From Terrimonas sp. (GTDB lineage: Bacteria > Bacteroidota > Bacteroidia > Chitinophagales > Chitinophagaceae), in assembly GCF_003075435.1 (NCBI RefSeq), contig NZ_QCZJ01000028.1, positions 1-63,643 of the forward strand: a stretch of DNA of 63,643 bases, in the 5' to 3' direction. The notes under the pieces are model-generated. The model saw only the letters and a program-made list of their open reading frames with translations, made no database searches and was not told where the DNA came from. Of this stretch, positions 1 through 9,177 are shown piece after piece. The position numbers and the translations under genes were made by a program. The stretch's first letter is position 1. The number at the start of each line of letters is the position of its first letter.

Positions 1-73
1 CTTCTAACTCTCTGACTACTTTTTGCTTAAAGCTAATACTATACCGGATCACCGTTTGGACATCTCTTGTCAT
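1..73 (-). CDS. Transposase N-terminus, partial (IS3 OrfA-like)
   Basis: The frame starts with ATG at 73 and runs off the window after 24 codons. It reads MTRDVQTVIRYSISFKQKVV and then RELE. The pattern Y-S-x-S-F-K-x-K-V-V-x-E-[LI] is typical of the start of the helix-turn-helix domain in OrfA proteins of IS3-family elements, which bind the IS ends. Only the first helix is visible, so family assignment is tentative. The same frame occurs on the other strand at 63573-63643. Confidence 0.6.
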   Translation of the reverse strand, partial: MTRDVQTVIRYSISFKQKVVRELE

Positions 74-127
74 GGTATTACAGATTTTTTTGTTCTTAAA
101 TCTGTCTACTTATGCTAGGACAAGACA
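1..127 (-). mobile_element. IS3-like insertion sequence, left-end fragment (copy A)
   Basis: This is the terminal part of an insertion sequence, entering the window from its outer edge. Positions 3-127 are the exact reverse complement of 63519-63643, and the match stops sharply at 127/63519, which marks the element boundary. The end begins TGTCTTGTCC. It carries a short leader with a hairpin and then the first codons of a transposase on the minus strand (start codon at 73). The element continues beyond the window, so its length and target duplication cannot be seen. The IS3 assignment rests only on the look of the first transposase residues. Confidence 0.8.
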
Positions 128-169
128 GATAGCTGATAGCTCATAGCTGACAGCTGATCGCTGAAAGCT
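128..169 (-). repeat. Six degenerate 7-bp tandem units next to the GH29 stop codon
   Basis: Six units of exactly 7 bp fill the space between the IS boundary (127) and the fucosidase stop codon (168-170). Top-strand units are GATAGCT, GATAGCT, then CATAGCT, GACAGCT, GATCGCT and GAAAGCT. On the coding strand the consensus is AGCTATC, and the array overlaps the stop codon. A related class occurs behind fumC at 63471-63498. Confidence 0.8.
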
Positions 170-1484
170 AATCCAGCCCTCCTTTTCCCCTGTATAACTT
201 TAACGGGCCATCGAGTTTTAGTTCAAGCACTGTCATATACTCATCCATAGCTGCTTCAGGAATATTATCTATATATACCAGGCCCGGCACAGGGCTCCAG
301 GAAATTTTACCGACAATTTTATGATTGAGTTGCTGATCGCTGCCCAGGATTTTTATGCTGTTGATCTTATTATTCAGCCCTTTTATAACCAGCTTACCGG
401 CATTTTTAGCAGGCACAAATAAGTACAGTGTTGAGGAATCCTTAGATAAAGTGCTTGCTCCATAAAAATGACCGGAAGGTAAGCCTGCAACGGTATTGAA
501 AATAGCGGTGGAATGTTTATTTGTCCACTTGCCCAGCTCTTTTAAAAGGTTTACCTGTTCTGTAGGTATCCAGCCATTTTCGCGGGGTCCGATATCGAAC
601 AGGAGATTGCCGCCATTGCCAATTACATCTGTAAAAATGGTAATCAGTTCGTATGGTGTTTTATAAACGCTGTCGTCAGGGTGATATCCCCAGTTGTTAT
701 TGGAAGTCATGCATAACTCCCACACCCTCGAAGGCCGGGTTACAGGAAAATTTTGTTCAGGTGTATCGTAATCACCGCGGCCGGTAAGTCTTGCATTAAT
801 AATAGCGTTGGGATTGTGCTGCAGGATCATTGATCGCACTTTGTCTGCCTGCCATTCTTCAGCGCTATGCTCCCAATCACCATCAAACCAAAAAAGATCA
901 GGGTTATAATTATCACTCAGCTCTTTTATTTGTTTTTGATAGAAAGACAGGTAGCGTTTCCAGCGCATGGTATCATTCTTTATTTGATACCTGCTGCTGT
1001 CTTTTGTAAAACCTGTATAATCCTGGTGGCTCCAATCCAGTATAGAGAAATAAGCGCCGGCTTTAAGTCCCGCGTTGCGGATGGCTGTAAAGAAAGGTGT
1101 AAGTACATCCCTTCTCGCAGGTGTAAGCTTTGCAGTGCTCATATTATTGGCTTTGGTATCCCATAAAGCAATACCATCATGGTGTTTGGTGGTAATAACA
1201 GCATACCTCGCGCCGGTTTCTTTTATAAGTTGAGCCCATGCTTCAGGGTCATAATTTTTAGCAGTAAAGCCATTGAGTTGCTTCATATAATCATTGTAAG
1301 GCATTTTTTTGTTATAAAATGCCCAGCTTTCATCTACCCCATCAACAGCATAAATGCCCCAATGAATAAAAATGCCGAGTTTGGCATCTTTAAACCACTG
1401 CATTTTGTTGCTTTCCGTGGTTTGAGCGTTTACAGATAAATATAGCAACACCAGGTTGGCAATAAATAATAGTAGTTTTTTCAT
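168..1484 (-). CDS. Alpha-L-fucosidase (GH29), exported
   Basis: This 438-aa enzyme should hydrolyse alpha-L-fucose from glycans by a retaining mechanism. A Sec signal peptide covers about residues 1-20 (ends VNA-Q). GH29 landmarks are HWG at 41-43, the KHHDG segment at 100-104 and the LFWFDG segment at 197-202, whose Asp201 is the expected nucleophile. The catalytic barrel covers about 28-345 and a small beta domain follows. The acid/base residue cannot be placed by eye. It is transcribed away from the ROK regulator with a 154-bp shared control region holding two AAACTTAAGTTT palindromes. With the glycosylasparaginase at 8155 it suggests breakdown of fucosylated N-glycan remnants. The linkage (alpha-1,6 or other) is not decided by sequence alone. 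Confidence 0.93.
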   Translation of the reverse strand: MKKLLLFIANLVLLYLSVNAQTTESNKMQWFKDAKLGIFIHWGIYAVDGVDESWAFYNKKMPYNDYMKQLNGFTAKNYDPEAWAQLIKETGARYAVITTKHHDGIALWDTKANNMSTAKLTPARRDVLTPFFTAIRNAGLKAGAYFSILDWSHQDYTGFTKDSSRYQIKNDTMRWKRYLSFYQKQIKELSDNYNPDLFWFDGDWEHSAEEWQADKVRSMILQHNPNAIINARLTGRGDYDTPEQNFPVTRPSRVWELCMTSNNNWGYHPDDSVYKTPYELITIFTDVIGNGGNLLFDIGPRENGWIPTEQVNLLKELGKWTNKHSTAIFNTVAGLPSGHFYGASTLSKDSSTLYLFVPAKNAGKLVIKGLNNKINSIKILGSDQQLNHKIVGKISWSPVPGLVYIDNIPEAAMDEYMTVLELKLDGPLKLYRGKGGLD

Positions 1485-1538
1485 GTGTTGAATTTAAACA
1501 TTTTAAGGTGATGCGCCTTCATAGAAAAATGGCAAATC

Positions 1539-1591
1539 AAACTTAAGTTTAAATTTTTATTTAAAACTTTTTGTTTTTTAAACTTAAGTTT
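1539..1591. promoter_or_regulatory. Paired 12-bp palindromes, probable ROK operator
   Basis: Two perfect copies of the palindrome AAACTTAAGTTT lie at 1539-1550 and 1580-1591. They are 41 bp apart centre to centre, close to four helical turns. One lies 54 bp before the fucosidase start and the other 47 bp before the ROK start. The symmetry and the position between divergent genes fit an operator for the adjacent ROK repressor, perhaps with looping. Binding is inferred. Confidence 0.65.
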
Positions 1592-1603
1592 TGTTATTTT
1601 AAC
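1559..1603 (+). promoter_or_regulatory. Promoter/operator block shared with susC2
   Basis: The block from 1559 to 1603 (AT-rich, containing AAAACTTTTTG and ending TTATTTTAAC) aligns almost base for base with 11608-11651 upstream of susC2, apart from short indels and changes in the central palindrome. It probably holds the promoter of the ROK-susC1-susD1 operon. No clear TAnnTTTG box can be picked out in it. Confidence 0.55.
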
Positions 1604-1638
1604 ACAAAATTAAAAAGAAGTTAATCTTCTGAATCAAA

Positions 1639-2853
1639 ATGGCTGCCAAGAATTCGGTATACCGAAAAAAGATCCTCAATAATCTTTACTTCTCAAAGAT
1701 GCTTTCCTGCGCGGAAATAAGCGAGAGAATTGGTAAAAGCCTTTCTCTTACTACCAAAATATTGAATGAATTAATTGCTGAAGGACATGTAGTGGAAACG
1801 GGGTATGCGCCATCAAGTGGCGGCAGGCGTCCGCAAACATACTCACTTAAGGCAGACATAATGTATACTGTGGCGGTTGCCATGGATCAGTTTGTTACAA
1901 AACTGGCAGTAATTAATATGCATAATGAGTATGTTGGCGAGGTTGAGACGCTTGAGCTTAATCTTGCAAAGGAAAATGATGCTTTAGCTAAGCTTGTGGC
2001 AAAGATTGAGCAGGTTATTCAAAAATCCGGTGTGAGTAAAAGCAAAATTGTTGGCATTGGAATAAGCATGCCTGGTTTTATTAACTCGCATGACGGGGTT
2101 AATTATTCTTTCCTGGAGGCATATAAAGGCGGCATTACTACCTATATAACTTCCCAAACCGGTCTGCCGGCTTATCTGGATAATGATTCAAGTATTATAG
2201 CCCTTGCGGAACAAAAGTTTGGTATAGCCCGTAAGTATGCGAATGTTATGGTAATAAATATTGGCTGGGGTGTTGGGTTAGGGCTGATAATGGGAAAAGT
2301 ATTGTTCAGGGGAGATGATGGTTTTGCGGGAGAGTTTAGCCATATTCCACTTTTTCAGAATGGCAAATTATGCAGTTGTGGTAAAAGTGGGTGCCTGGAA
2401 ACGGAAGCATCATTGACTGCTGTAATAGAAAAAGCAATAGCAGGGTTGTCTGCCGGCAGAACATCCATATTAAAGGCAGAACAATTTAATAGTGAAACAC
2501 CAGAGAAAAGCGGGAACGCCATTTTTGAAGCTGCTGCGCGTGGTGATCGTTTCGCGGTAGAATTGCTGTCCGAGGCCGGTTATAATATAGGTCGCGGTAT
2601 TGCTATTCTCATTCATCTTTTAAATCCGGGGCTTGTGGTATTGAGCGGGAGGGGTTCTGTGGTTGGGAAAATATTACACGCGCCTATTCAGCAGGCTTTA
2701 AATGAACATTGTATTCCCAGCCTTGCTGCAAATACAGAAATAGTTATTTCAAACATTGGTCATAATGCCCAGTTGATCGGAAGCTCGGCTCTGGTAATGG
2801 AGAAATATGAAAAGTCAGTACCGGTAAAGAAGAAAATTCATGAAGCAGCCTGA
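1639..2853 (+). CDS. ROK-family transcriptional regulator (NagC/Mlc-like)
   Basis: This 404-aa protein has an N-terminal winged helix-turn-helix (about 8-70, with SAEIS-like and GGRRP wing residues) and a C-terminal ROK sugar-binding domain (about 75-395). The ROK zinc motif is complete: GEFSH at 231-235 gives the His, and CSCGKSGCLE at 245-254 gives three Cys. DND at 181-183 aligns with the sugar-binding/catalytic Asp region. Such proteins usually repress sugar genes and leave DNA when they bind the free or phosphorylated sugar. It is first in an apparent operon with susC1, 54 bp downstream, and divergent from the fucosidase. A GlcNAc- or fucose-derived inducer is an inference from the neighbours. 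Confidence 0.9.
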   Translation: MAAKNSVYRKKILNNLYFSKMLSCAEISERIGKSLSLTTKILNELIAEGHVVETGYAPSSGGRRPQTYSLKADIMYTVAVAMDQFVTKLAVINMHNEYVGEVETLELNLAKENDALAKLVAKIEQVIQKSGVSKSKIVGIGISMPGFINSHDGVNYSFLEAYKGGITTYITSQTGLPAYLDNDSSIIALAEQKFGIARKYANVMVINIGWGVGLGLIMGKVLFRGDDGFAGEFSHIPLFQNGKLCSCGKSGCLETEASLTAVIEKAIAGLSAGRTSILKAEQFNSETPEKSGNAIFEAAARGDRFAVELLSEAGYNIGRGIAILIHLLNPGLVVLSGRGSVVGKILHAPIQQALNEHCIPSLAANTEIVISNIGHNAQLIGSSALVMEKYEKSVPVKKKIHEAA

Positions 2854-2907
2854 TGAAATAATAATCAGTTTGCCATAAATGGTCCCGATTCTTAATAACA
2901 AACTAAA

Positions 2908-5900
2908 ATGTGTATGCAAAAAAAATCAATCAAACTGCTGCTGATAGCGTTCACGCTATTCTTGTCGTTGACTATGCAGGCGCAGAACAAAAAAAGTGTC
3001 ACAGGAACTGTGACCAACGATTCAGGTGAGCCTGTTGCAGGAGCAACAATTACCGAGAAAGGAACAACAAACTCTGTAAAAGCAAATGATGCAGGGTACT
3101 TTGCTATTGATGTAAAAGCTAATGGTATAATTGTGATTAGCGCTACTGAATATGTTAGTCATGAGATTGCTGTTGCTGGTGTTTCGGATCCTTTGGCTAT
3201 TACGCTTCAGGTAAAAGCAAACGACCTGGAAGGTGTGGTAGTAACAGCATTGGGAATTTCCCGCCAGGCTAAAAAAGTAGGGTATGCTACTCAAAAGGTA
3301 GGTGCAACAGACCTTGTTAAGGCAGCTCCGCCAAACATTGCCCAAGGATTAATGGGTAAAGTAGCAGGCTTAAACATTTCTGTTCCTAATGGAGTAGAGG
3401 GTGGTTCGCAAAAAGTGCAGATAAGAGGTAACAATGTGTTGTTGGGCAACAACCAGCCGTTGTACGTTATTGATGGCGTGCAAATGTCTGACGGGCAAAT
3501 GGGCATTTCCCAAAGTAACGGTAGCGGTTACAGTATACAGGATGCTACCTATAAAACGATTGATGTAGGTGGTACAATGAATGACTGGGGAACACCTCTG
3601 AATTTTTTGAATAATGAAGATATTGAAGAAATCAATGTGTTGAAAGGCCCGGCCGCAGCAGCATTATATGGTGCGAGAGGTGCAAATGGAGTAATTCTGA
3701 TCACAACAAAAAAAGGATCTAAAAAAACAGGCTTAGGGATTGATTATACATTAAGCCAGAGATGGACAAATGCATATCTCTTCCAGGATTATCAGCACGA
3801 GTATGGTTACGGTGGCTCAATTGGACTATGGACGGCTGATGATAACTTAAAACTGCCTAAAGATGCAAATGGCAATTACAGGTATCCTGCTGAAGCACCC
3901 TGGTCTGGTAGCGGCACAGAAGATAAATTCACACAATTTGGCCCATTGCCGGGTGGTTATAATTATTGGGACCTGTTTAGTTGGCCTGGCGCCGGCTTAT
4001 CATGGGGTGCACGCATGGATGGCAGAAATATTGTATGGTGGGATGGGAAAACAAGGCCATATTCTCCGGATTTAGATGCTAATAAATCTTTCTTTAATAC
4101 AGGTCAAACCACCAATCATAATCTTGCCTTTTCAACAGGTGGTGATTTTGGCGGGCTTCGCGTCTCTCTTGGTAAAACTGATAATAAAGCAATTGTTCCC
4201 AACAGCAAATTTGACCAAACTTCTATAAATGTAGGCTCAAACCTTAATATATCTTCAAAACTTAAAGCTGAAGTTTCTGCAGGGTACGTTAAGTATTATC
4301 GCTTAAATTCTCCAAGCATGGGTGATAATAACAGTATAGGTAAATTCCTTACTTATGGGTTCCCCTCAGACTTTACGCAAATTGAAAAGTATGTTTATCA
4401 AAATGAAGATGGATCAAAGAACCTGTTCAATAATGATAAATATCCTTATAGCTATCCTTATAGCAGTTATACTAATTTGTGGTGGAGCATTTATAATAAT
4501 AATACTACTTTAAGAAGAGATCAGCTTATTGGCTCTGTTAAGCTCAGTGCTGATGTTACACCATGGTTAAATTTCATGGGAAGAACAGGCGTTAACTATG
4601 CTACCAATGAGTTTGAAACAAAAAATAAGCCTATTGATGCGGCAGGATACCAGGGAAGCTATAGCTATGAACTGAATAAGGATTATACTATGACTGCAGA
4701 AGCTTTAGGAACTCTGCACAAAGATAAAATTGTGGGCGACCTTAATGCAAGCGTTAGCTTTGGTGTGAGCACATGGTATAATAAATTTTCAGGCTCAAAA
4801 GCAACCAATAACGGGCCGTTTGCTGACCCTTTCCTTTATTATTTAAGCAACACCACGGCTACTGTTGACAGGGGTTGGTTACCTACATCATATCTGCTGG
4901 AAAGTAAAATCAATTCAGCTTACGGGATATTGAATCTGGCGTATAAAAACTATTTGTTTTTTGAAGCCACAGGTAGAAACGACTGGTCTTCAACATTACC
5001 TACGAATGCTAACTCTTATTTCTATCCTTCCGCAAGTTTAAGCTTTGTATTTACAGATGCGTTTAATATGAAGAGCAACTGGTTAGACCAGGGGCGTTTA
5101 CGTCTTGCGTATGCAGGAAGTGCTAACGGAACAGATCCTTATCAAACTACGAACGTTTACGGTTCTTCTTCATTCGGAGGCGTAGTAACACGTTATCTTG
5201 ATTCAAGGTTAAGGCCAACTGACTTGGGACCTCAGCGTTCACAGGATTTTGAAATAGGAACTCAGTTAAGTTTCTTTCAAAACAGGTTGTCACTTGACTT
5301 CACTTATTACAAAATCAATTCTACCAATCAAATCCTGAATGCACCTTTAGCAGTTTCATCAGGATTTACTACCCGTACATTCAATACCGGCGAATTGCAG
5401 AATCAGGGTATTGAATTTATAATAAGGGCTACTCCTGTCAGAAATACTAATTTCTCATGGGATATATCTTTGAATGGTGCGCATAACAGCAATAAAGTAA
5501 TTGCACTCGATCAGGGAGTTGATAAATTTTACCTGGGTACCGTTTTCGGCGACCGTACAGGAGCTTCTATGTTCCTGAAAGTAGGCGATCAGTACGGTAC
5601 AATCTATGGTCTTGACTATAGCTACCTCAACGGGCAAAAAGTAGTACGTAATATCTATGATAAGAGTGATCCGAATAAAGTGGTGGGAACACAATATGTA
5701 ACTACCGCTGATCCTGTGATCATTGGCAATGCCACACCAAAATTAACAGGCGGCTTTGGTAATACTTTCAGCTATAAAGATTTCTCACTTTACATTTTAA
5801 CAGATTTTAAATTAGGCGGAGATATATATTCTTTTGACTATGCGAGTGCAATGGGTGAAGGTAAGGCGCCTGAAACACTGGTGGAAAGAAATGGCGGTGG

Positions 5901-6321
5901 TTTGCCATATACTTATCCTGATGGTACTACAGCAAATCATGGGGTTATATTAGATGGCGTGTTTGCAGACGGAAGCAAGAATACAAATGTTGTTCATTAC
6001 ATGTATAAATATGCCGGACAATACGCTGCATGGACAAATGTTGATATGCCAAGGAGCAATGCTGTTTTTGAAAATACATGGATTAAATGCAGAGAAGTTA
6101 CACTTACGTATAACCTTTCTCCAAGAATAGTTAAAGCTACAAGGATTTTCCAGGGGCTCAACCTTTCTCTTGTAGGAAGAGACCTGTTCTATTTTTACAG
6201 AACATTGCCTGACAATTTAAATCCAGAATCTGTAAATGGCGTAGGTAACGTGCAGGGACTGCAATGGGCAGCTTTCCCTGGCACAAGATCTTTGGGCTTT
6301 ACAGTAAGGGCTAAATTCTAG
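2908..6321 (+). CDS. SusC-like TonB-dependent outer-membrane transporter 1
   Basis: This is a 1137-aa glycan importer of the SusC/RagA family. A Sec signal peptide ends about residue 25 (LTMQAQ). A CarboxypepD_reg-like beta domain follows at about 28-110, then the TonB plug from VVVTALGIS near 110 to about 260 (with the PLYVIDG motif), then the 22-strand barrel ending in the aromatic residue Phe. Two in-frame ATGs (2908 and 2914) are possible; the second gives the more usual MQKK start. susD1 follows after 38 bp, so the pair should form one SusCD complex. It is related to, but clearly diverged from, susC2 at 11721. Confidence 0.95.
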   Translation: MCMQKKSIKLLLIAFTLFLSLTMQAQNKKSVTGTVTNDSGEPVAGATITEKGTTNSVKANDAGYFAIDVKANGIIVISATEYVSHEIAVAGVSDPLAITLQVKANDLEGVVVTALGISRQAKKVGYATQKVGATDLVKAAPPNIAQGLMGKVAGLNISVPNGVEGGSQKVQIRGNNVLLGNNQPLYVIDGVQMSDGQMGISQSNGSGYSIQDATYKTIDVGGTMNDWGTPLNFLNNEDIEEINVLKGPAAAALYGARGANGVILITTKKGSKKTGLGIDYTLSQRWTNAYLFQDYQHEYGYGGSIGLWTADDNLKLPKDANGNYRYPAEAPWSGSGTEDKFTQFGPLPGGYNYWDLFSWPGAGLSWGARMDGRNIVWWDGKTRPYSPDLDANKSFFNTGQTTNHNLAFSTGGDFGGLRVSLGKTDNKAIVPNSKFDQTSINVGSNLNISSKLKAEVSAGYVKYYRLNSPSMGDNNSIGKFLTYGFPSDFTQIEKYVYQNEDGSKNLFNNDKYPYSYPYSSYTNLWWSIYNNNTTLRRDQLIGSVKLSADVTPWLNFMGRTGVNYATNEFETKNKPIDAAGYQGSYSYELNKDYTMTAEALGTLHKDKIVGDLNASVSFGVSTWYNKFSGSKATNNGPFADPFLYYLSNTTATVDRGWLPTSYLLESKINSAYGILNLAYKNYLFFEATGRNDWSSTLPTNANSYFYPSASLSFVFTDAFNMKSNWLDQGRLRLAYAGSANGTDPYQTTNVYGSSSFGGVVTRYLDSRLRPTDLGPQRSQDFEIGTQLSFFQNRLSLDFTYYKINSTNQILNAPLAVSSGFTTRTFNTGELQNQGIEFIIRATPVRNTNFSWDISLNGAHNSNKVIALDQGVDKFYLGTVFGDRTGASMFLKVGDQYGTIYGLDYSYLNGQKVVRNIYDKSDPNKVVGTQYVTTADPVIIGNATPKLTGGFGNTFSYKDFSLYILTDFKLGGDIYSFDYASAMGEGKAPETLVERNGGGLPYTYPDGTTANHGVILDGVFADGSKNTNVVHYMYKYAGQYAAWTNVDMPRSNAVFENTWIKCREVTLTYNLSPRIVKATRIFQGLNLSLVGRDLFYFYRTLPDNLNPESVNGVGNVQGLQWAAFPGTRSLGFTVRAKF

Positions 6322-6359
6322 GATTAACTAAAACCAAACAGACATCAAAACATTTAATT

Positions 6360-7952
6360 ATGAAAATCAGAAATAATCAGTTTCTCATTACCTTTTGTGT
6401 AGTGCTGCTTGCAGGCGCTGCATCCTGTAAAAAAGGTTTTGAAGAAATGAATAAACCGTATAACAAACCTACTGCTGCATCGATAGGAGATTTGTTTAAC
6501 AGTGCTGTTTCTTCGCTGCAGGTAGGATGGCAGGAGCAGGCAACTTATCATTCTTTTGTTTATCAAATAACCCAGCAGGCGGCACAATATGCAAACTCCG
6601 GTTATAGAATGGAGAATGCATCTTCGGAAATGTGGCAGTCTTACTATTCCTTTTTAGCTAATTCAAAATTGATTGATACGGTGATATCTGCTGAGGAAAA
6701 TACCGGCAAATGGACAAACGTGTCTGCAATGAATAAAGTAATAAGGGCATATCGTACAATAAGAATGACAGAAAATTTTGGCGACATTCCTTATACAGAA
6801 GCCGGGAAAGGACAGTACCTGGGCGATGCGGTAAAGCCAAAGTATGACAGCCAGGAAAGCATTTATAAAAGCGTAATTAGCGATTTACAATGGGCTGTAA
6901 ATAACCTTACAACCAGTAGCGATCAGTCATCAATAGGCTCCAGCGAGACTTTATTTAAGAATGACATCAGCTTGTGGATTAAGTTCGCCAACTCAATAAG
7001 ATTGCGTGCAGCAATTACCATGTATGATAAAGATGCTGCATTTGCAGGTGCGCAAATTGCAGAAGCTGTAACCAAACCATTAATAGAAGCAGGTGAAGAG
7101 CCTGGTTTATGGCCTGCAAAAATTCCGGGATTAGTTTTTTCTATGCATGAGTGGTCTTTTTCTGCTAACCAGTATGTGAGATTAGGAACTACCATGTGGG
7201 ATTATATGTCAGTGAATGATAACACGGATGGCAGCGGTATTGTAGACCCAAGAGCGAAGATTTTTTATGAACCTAATAATGCCGGGCAATGGGTTCCTTA
7301 TCCGCAAAACCCCACATCTTCTACGCCTTCTGAAGGCGGTGATCCGTATAACACAAGCAGGAAAACCAATTGGAGTGGTAAAGGCACAAATAACAAATAT
7401 GCCAATGTGAATTTTTATTTTGAGGATCAGAATTATATCCCTGAATTATTTATAACCGCAGCACAGGTATTATTGTACCAGGCTGAAATATATAACAGGG
7501 GTATAGGAGTAACAAAGGATCCGGCTAAGGCTAAAACATTTTATGAAGATGCAATAAAAGCCTCTTGTAATTTTTGGACTAACATAGCTATAAACACATC
7601 AATGTGGGTTGAAGCCAAACCCTCTGGCTTGCCTTCAGCCGGCGTTATAAATACATTGCTGGCATCTGCTAAAGTTAGCTATAGTGCAAATGAGGCTACT
7701 GCTTTATCGCAGATATATGCGCAGTTATGGATTGATGGTTTCCGTCAGCCATGGGATATATGGACGCTATTCAGACGTACTGGTGGAAATTTGCCTAAAG
7801 ATTCTGATAATACAACTTATTGGGATAATGCATATGGCATTTATCACCGCTACATGTATCCTACTTCTGAGCAGGATTATAATATTGAGAACTGGAGAAC
7901 AGCAACCGGAGGCACAGAGTCATACTCAACCAAAATCTGGTTGGAAAAATAA
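6360..7952 (+). CDS. SusD-like surface lipoprotein 1 (SusD-like_2 type)
   Basis: This 530-aa protein is the lid and glycan-binding partner of SusC1. Its signal peptide ends in the lipobox AGAASC with Cys23, followed by KKGFEE, whose acidic residues fit surface export. The body has the helical TPR-like SusD fold, with the ITAAQVLLYQAEIYNRG helix near residue 365 and a typical W-x-D-x-W-T-LFRRTGG region near 460. It ends just before a strong terminator at 7998-8038, so the ROK-susC1-susD1 operon stops here. It resembles SusD2 (15069) more than the classical SusD3 (42694). Confidence 0.92.
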   Translation: MKIRNNQFLITFCVVLLAGAASCKKGFEEMNKPYNKPTAASIGDLFNSAVSSLQVGWQEQATYHSFVYQITQQAAQYANSGYRMENASSEMWQSYYSFLANSKLIDTVISAEENTGKWTNVSAMNKVIRAYRTIRMTENFGDIPYTEAGKGQYLGDAVKPKYDSQESIYKSVISDLQWAVNNLTTSSDQSSIGSSETLFKNDISLWIKFANSIRLRAAITMYDKDAAFAGAQIAEAVTKPLIEAGEEPGLWPAKIPGLVFSMHEWSFSANQYVRLGTTMWDYMSVNDNTDGSGIVDPRAKIFYEPNNAGQWVPYPQNPTSSTPSEGGDPYNTSRKTNWSGKGTNNKYANVNFYFEDQNYIPELFITAAQVLLYQAEIYNRGIGVTKDPAKAKTFYEDAIKASCNFWTNIAINTSMWVEAKPSGLPSAGVINTLLASAKVSYSANEATALSQIYAQLWIDGFRQPWDIWTLFRRTGGNLPKDSDNTTYWDNAYGIYHRYMYPTSEQDYNIENWRTATGGTESYSTKIWLEK

Positions 7953-7997
7953 CAGTGCTTAGTAATAAGTCTGGTATACAACCCTGATCCTTAACCC

Positions 7998-8038
7998 TAA
8001 ATAACAAAGCTGTCAAAAAATGACAGCTTTGTTATTTA
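7998..8038 (+). terminator. Rho-independent-type terminator after susD1
   Basis: An 18-bp perfect stem (7998-8015 with 8021-8038) closes a 5-base A loop. The core is AACAAAGCTGTCA and its complement. It lies 45 bp after the susD1 stop codon and closes the operon. The 3' side is AT-rich but has no long T run, and the symmetry would let it work on either strand. Confidence 0.8.
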
Positions 8039-8107
8039 AATGAAAAAAGGTGATCGATCATCTTGCCTGTTTAGGAATACAGGACAGTAGAAATATTATC
8101 CCGCAAT

Positions 8108-8123
8108 CCTTAACTTTAAGGTT
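8108..8123. promoter_or_regulatory. Possible weak ROK operator upstream of glycosylasparaginase
   Basis: CCTTAACTTTAAGGTT contains AACTT-T-AAGGTT, a looser version of the AAACTTAAGTTT palindrome at 1539 and 1580. It lies 31 bp before the start of the glycosylasparaginase gene. This could bring that gene under the same regulator, but AT-rich palindromes of this quality also arise by chance. Confidence 0.3.
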
Positions 8124-8154
8124 GTTTCAGAAATAACAGTTTAAACATACAATC

Positions 8155-9174
8155 ATGTCTACCCGCAGAAAATTTTTGCAATCCTCGGTACTTGGTTCTG
8201 TAGCAGTTATTACAGATAAAAAGGTATTGGCTCAATCACAATATAAAAATGTTACTGATCAACCCCTGGTAGTTTCTACCTGGGATTTTGGCAAAACAGC
8301 CAATGCCGCGGCATGGGATGTTTTAATAAAAAAAAGAAGAGCAGTTGATGCTGTTGAAGCCGGTGTTCGTATACCGGAAGCGGACCCTACCAATCAAACC
8401 ATCGGCTATGGCGGTTTACCCGATCGGGATGGACGCGTTACACTTGATGCCTGCATTATGGATGAATATTATAACTGCGGATCAGTGATGGCATTAGAGC
8501 ATGTTACTCATGCTATTTCCGTGGCAAGGTTGGTTATGGAAAAAACCCCGCATATTGTATTGGCAGGTGATGGCGCATTACAGTTTGCCCTGGCAAATGG
8601 ATTTAAAAAAGAAAACCTGCTTACGGCGGAAAGCAAGAAAGCCTGGGAGGAATGGCAGAAAACATCTAAATACGAGCCTGTAATGAATATTGAGAATAAA
8701 CTTTATGGCAAAGATAAAGACCCCACGCCTGGAGGACCGGATAATCATGATACCATAGGTATGATCGCAATGGATGCAAAGGGTAACCTTGGAGGTGCAT
8801 GCACTACAAGTGGCATGGCATTTAAAATGCACGGCAGGGTAGGCGATTCTCCTATTATAGGGGCCGGGTTATATGTAGATAATGAGGTTGGCGCTGCAAC
8901 TTCATCAGGTGTTGGAGAAGAAGTAATCCGGGTCGTTGGCTCTCATCTTGTAGTAGAATTAATGCGTCATGGGCTTTCGCCTGAAAATGCCTGTAAAGAG
9001 GCAGTACAGCGTATTATTAAGCGAAATCCGGAAAAAGCAAAGAATATCCAGGTTGGTTTTGTTGCTATCAACAAAAAAGGACAATATGGTGCATATGCTT
9101 TACAAAAGGGTTTTACTATTGCTGTAAAGAGTGGTGAGGAAGATAAAGTAGTTGCTGCTAAAAGTATTTACTAA
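8155..9174 (+). CDS. N4-(beta-N-acetylglucosaminyl)-L-asparaginase (glycosylasparaginase)
   Basis: This 339-aa Ntn-hydrolase cleaves the GlcNAc-Asn bond, the last link of an N-glycan, giving aspartate and a glucosaminylamine that decays to GlcNAc. A twin-arginine signal (TRRKFLQSS, residues 3-11) predicts Tat export. The autocatalytic site is HDTIGM at 198-203, where Thr200 becomes the N-terminal nucleophile after self-cleavage. GVGE near residue 255 also matches the family. Length is normal. The gene stands alone after the susD1 terminator. With the GH29 fucosidase, SusCD1 and ROK regulator it indicates use of glycoprotein glycans. Its 3' end abuts IS debris on the opposite strand. Confidence 0.93.
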   Translation: MSTRRKFLQSSVLGSVAVITDKKVLAQSQYKNVTDQPLVVSTWDFGKTANAAAWDVLIKKRRAVDAVEAGVRIPEADPTNQTIGYGGLPDRDGRVTLDACIMDEYYNCGSVMALEHVTHAISVARLVMEKTPHIVLAGDGALQFALANGFKKENLLTAESKKAWEEWQKTSKYEPVMNIENKLYGKDKDPTPGGPDNHDTIGMIAMDAKGNLGGACTTSGMAFKMHGRVGDSPIIGAGLYVDNEVGAATSSGVGEEVIRVVGSHLVVELMRHGLSPENACKEAVQRIIKRNPEKAKNIQVGFVAINKKGQYGAYALQKGFTIAVKSGEEDKVVAAKSIY

Positions 9175-9177
9175 CCT

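Noticed and set aside
128-169. CRISPR or integron attachment site
   Set aside because: The units are 7 bp without spacers, and no cas or integrase gene is present.
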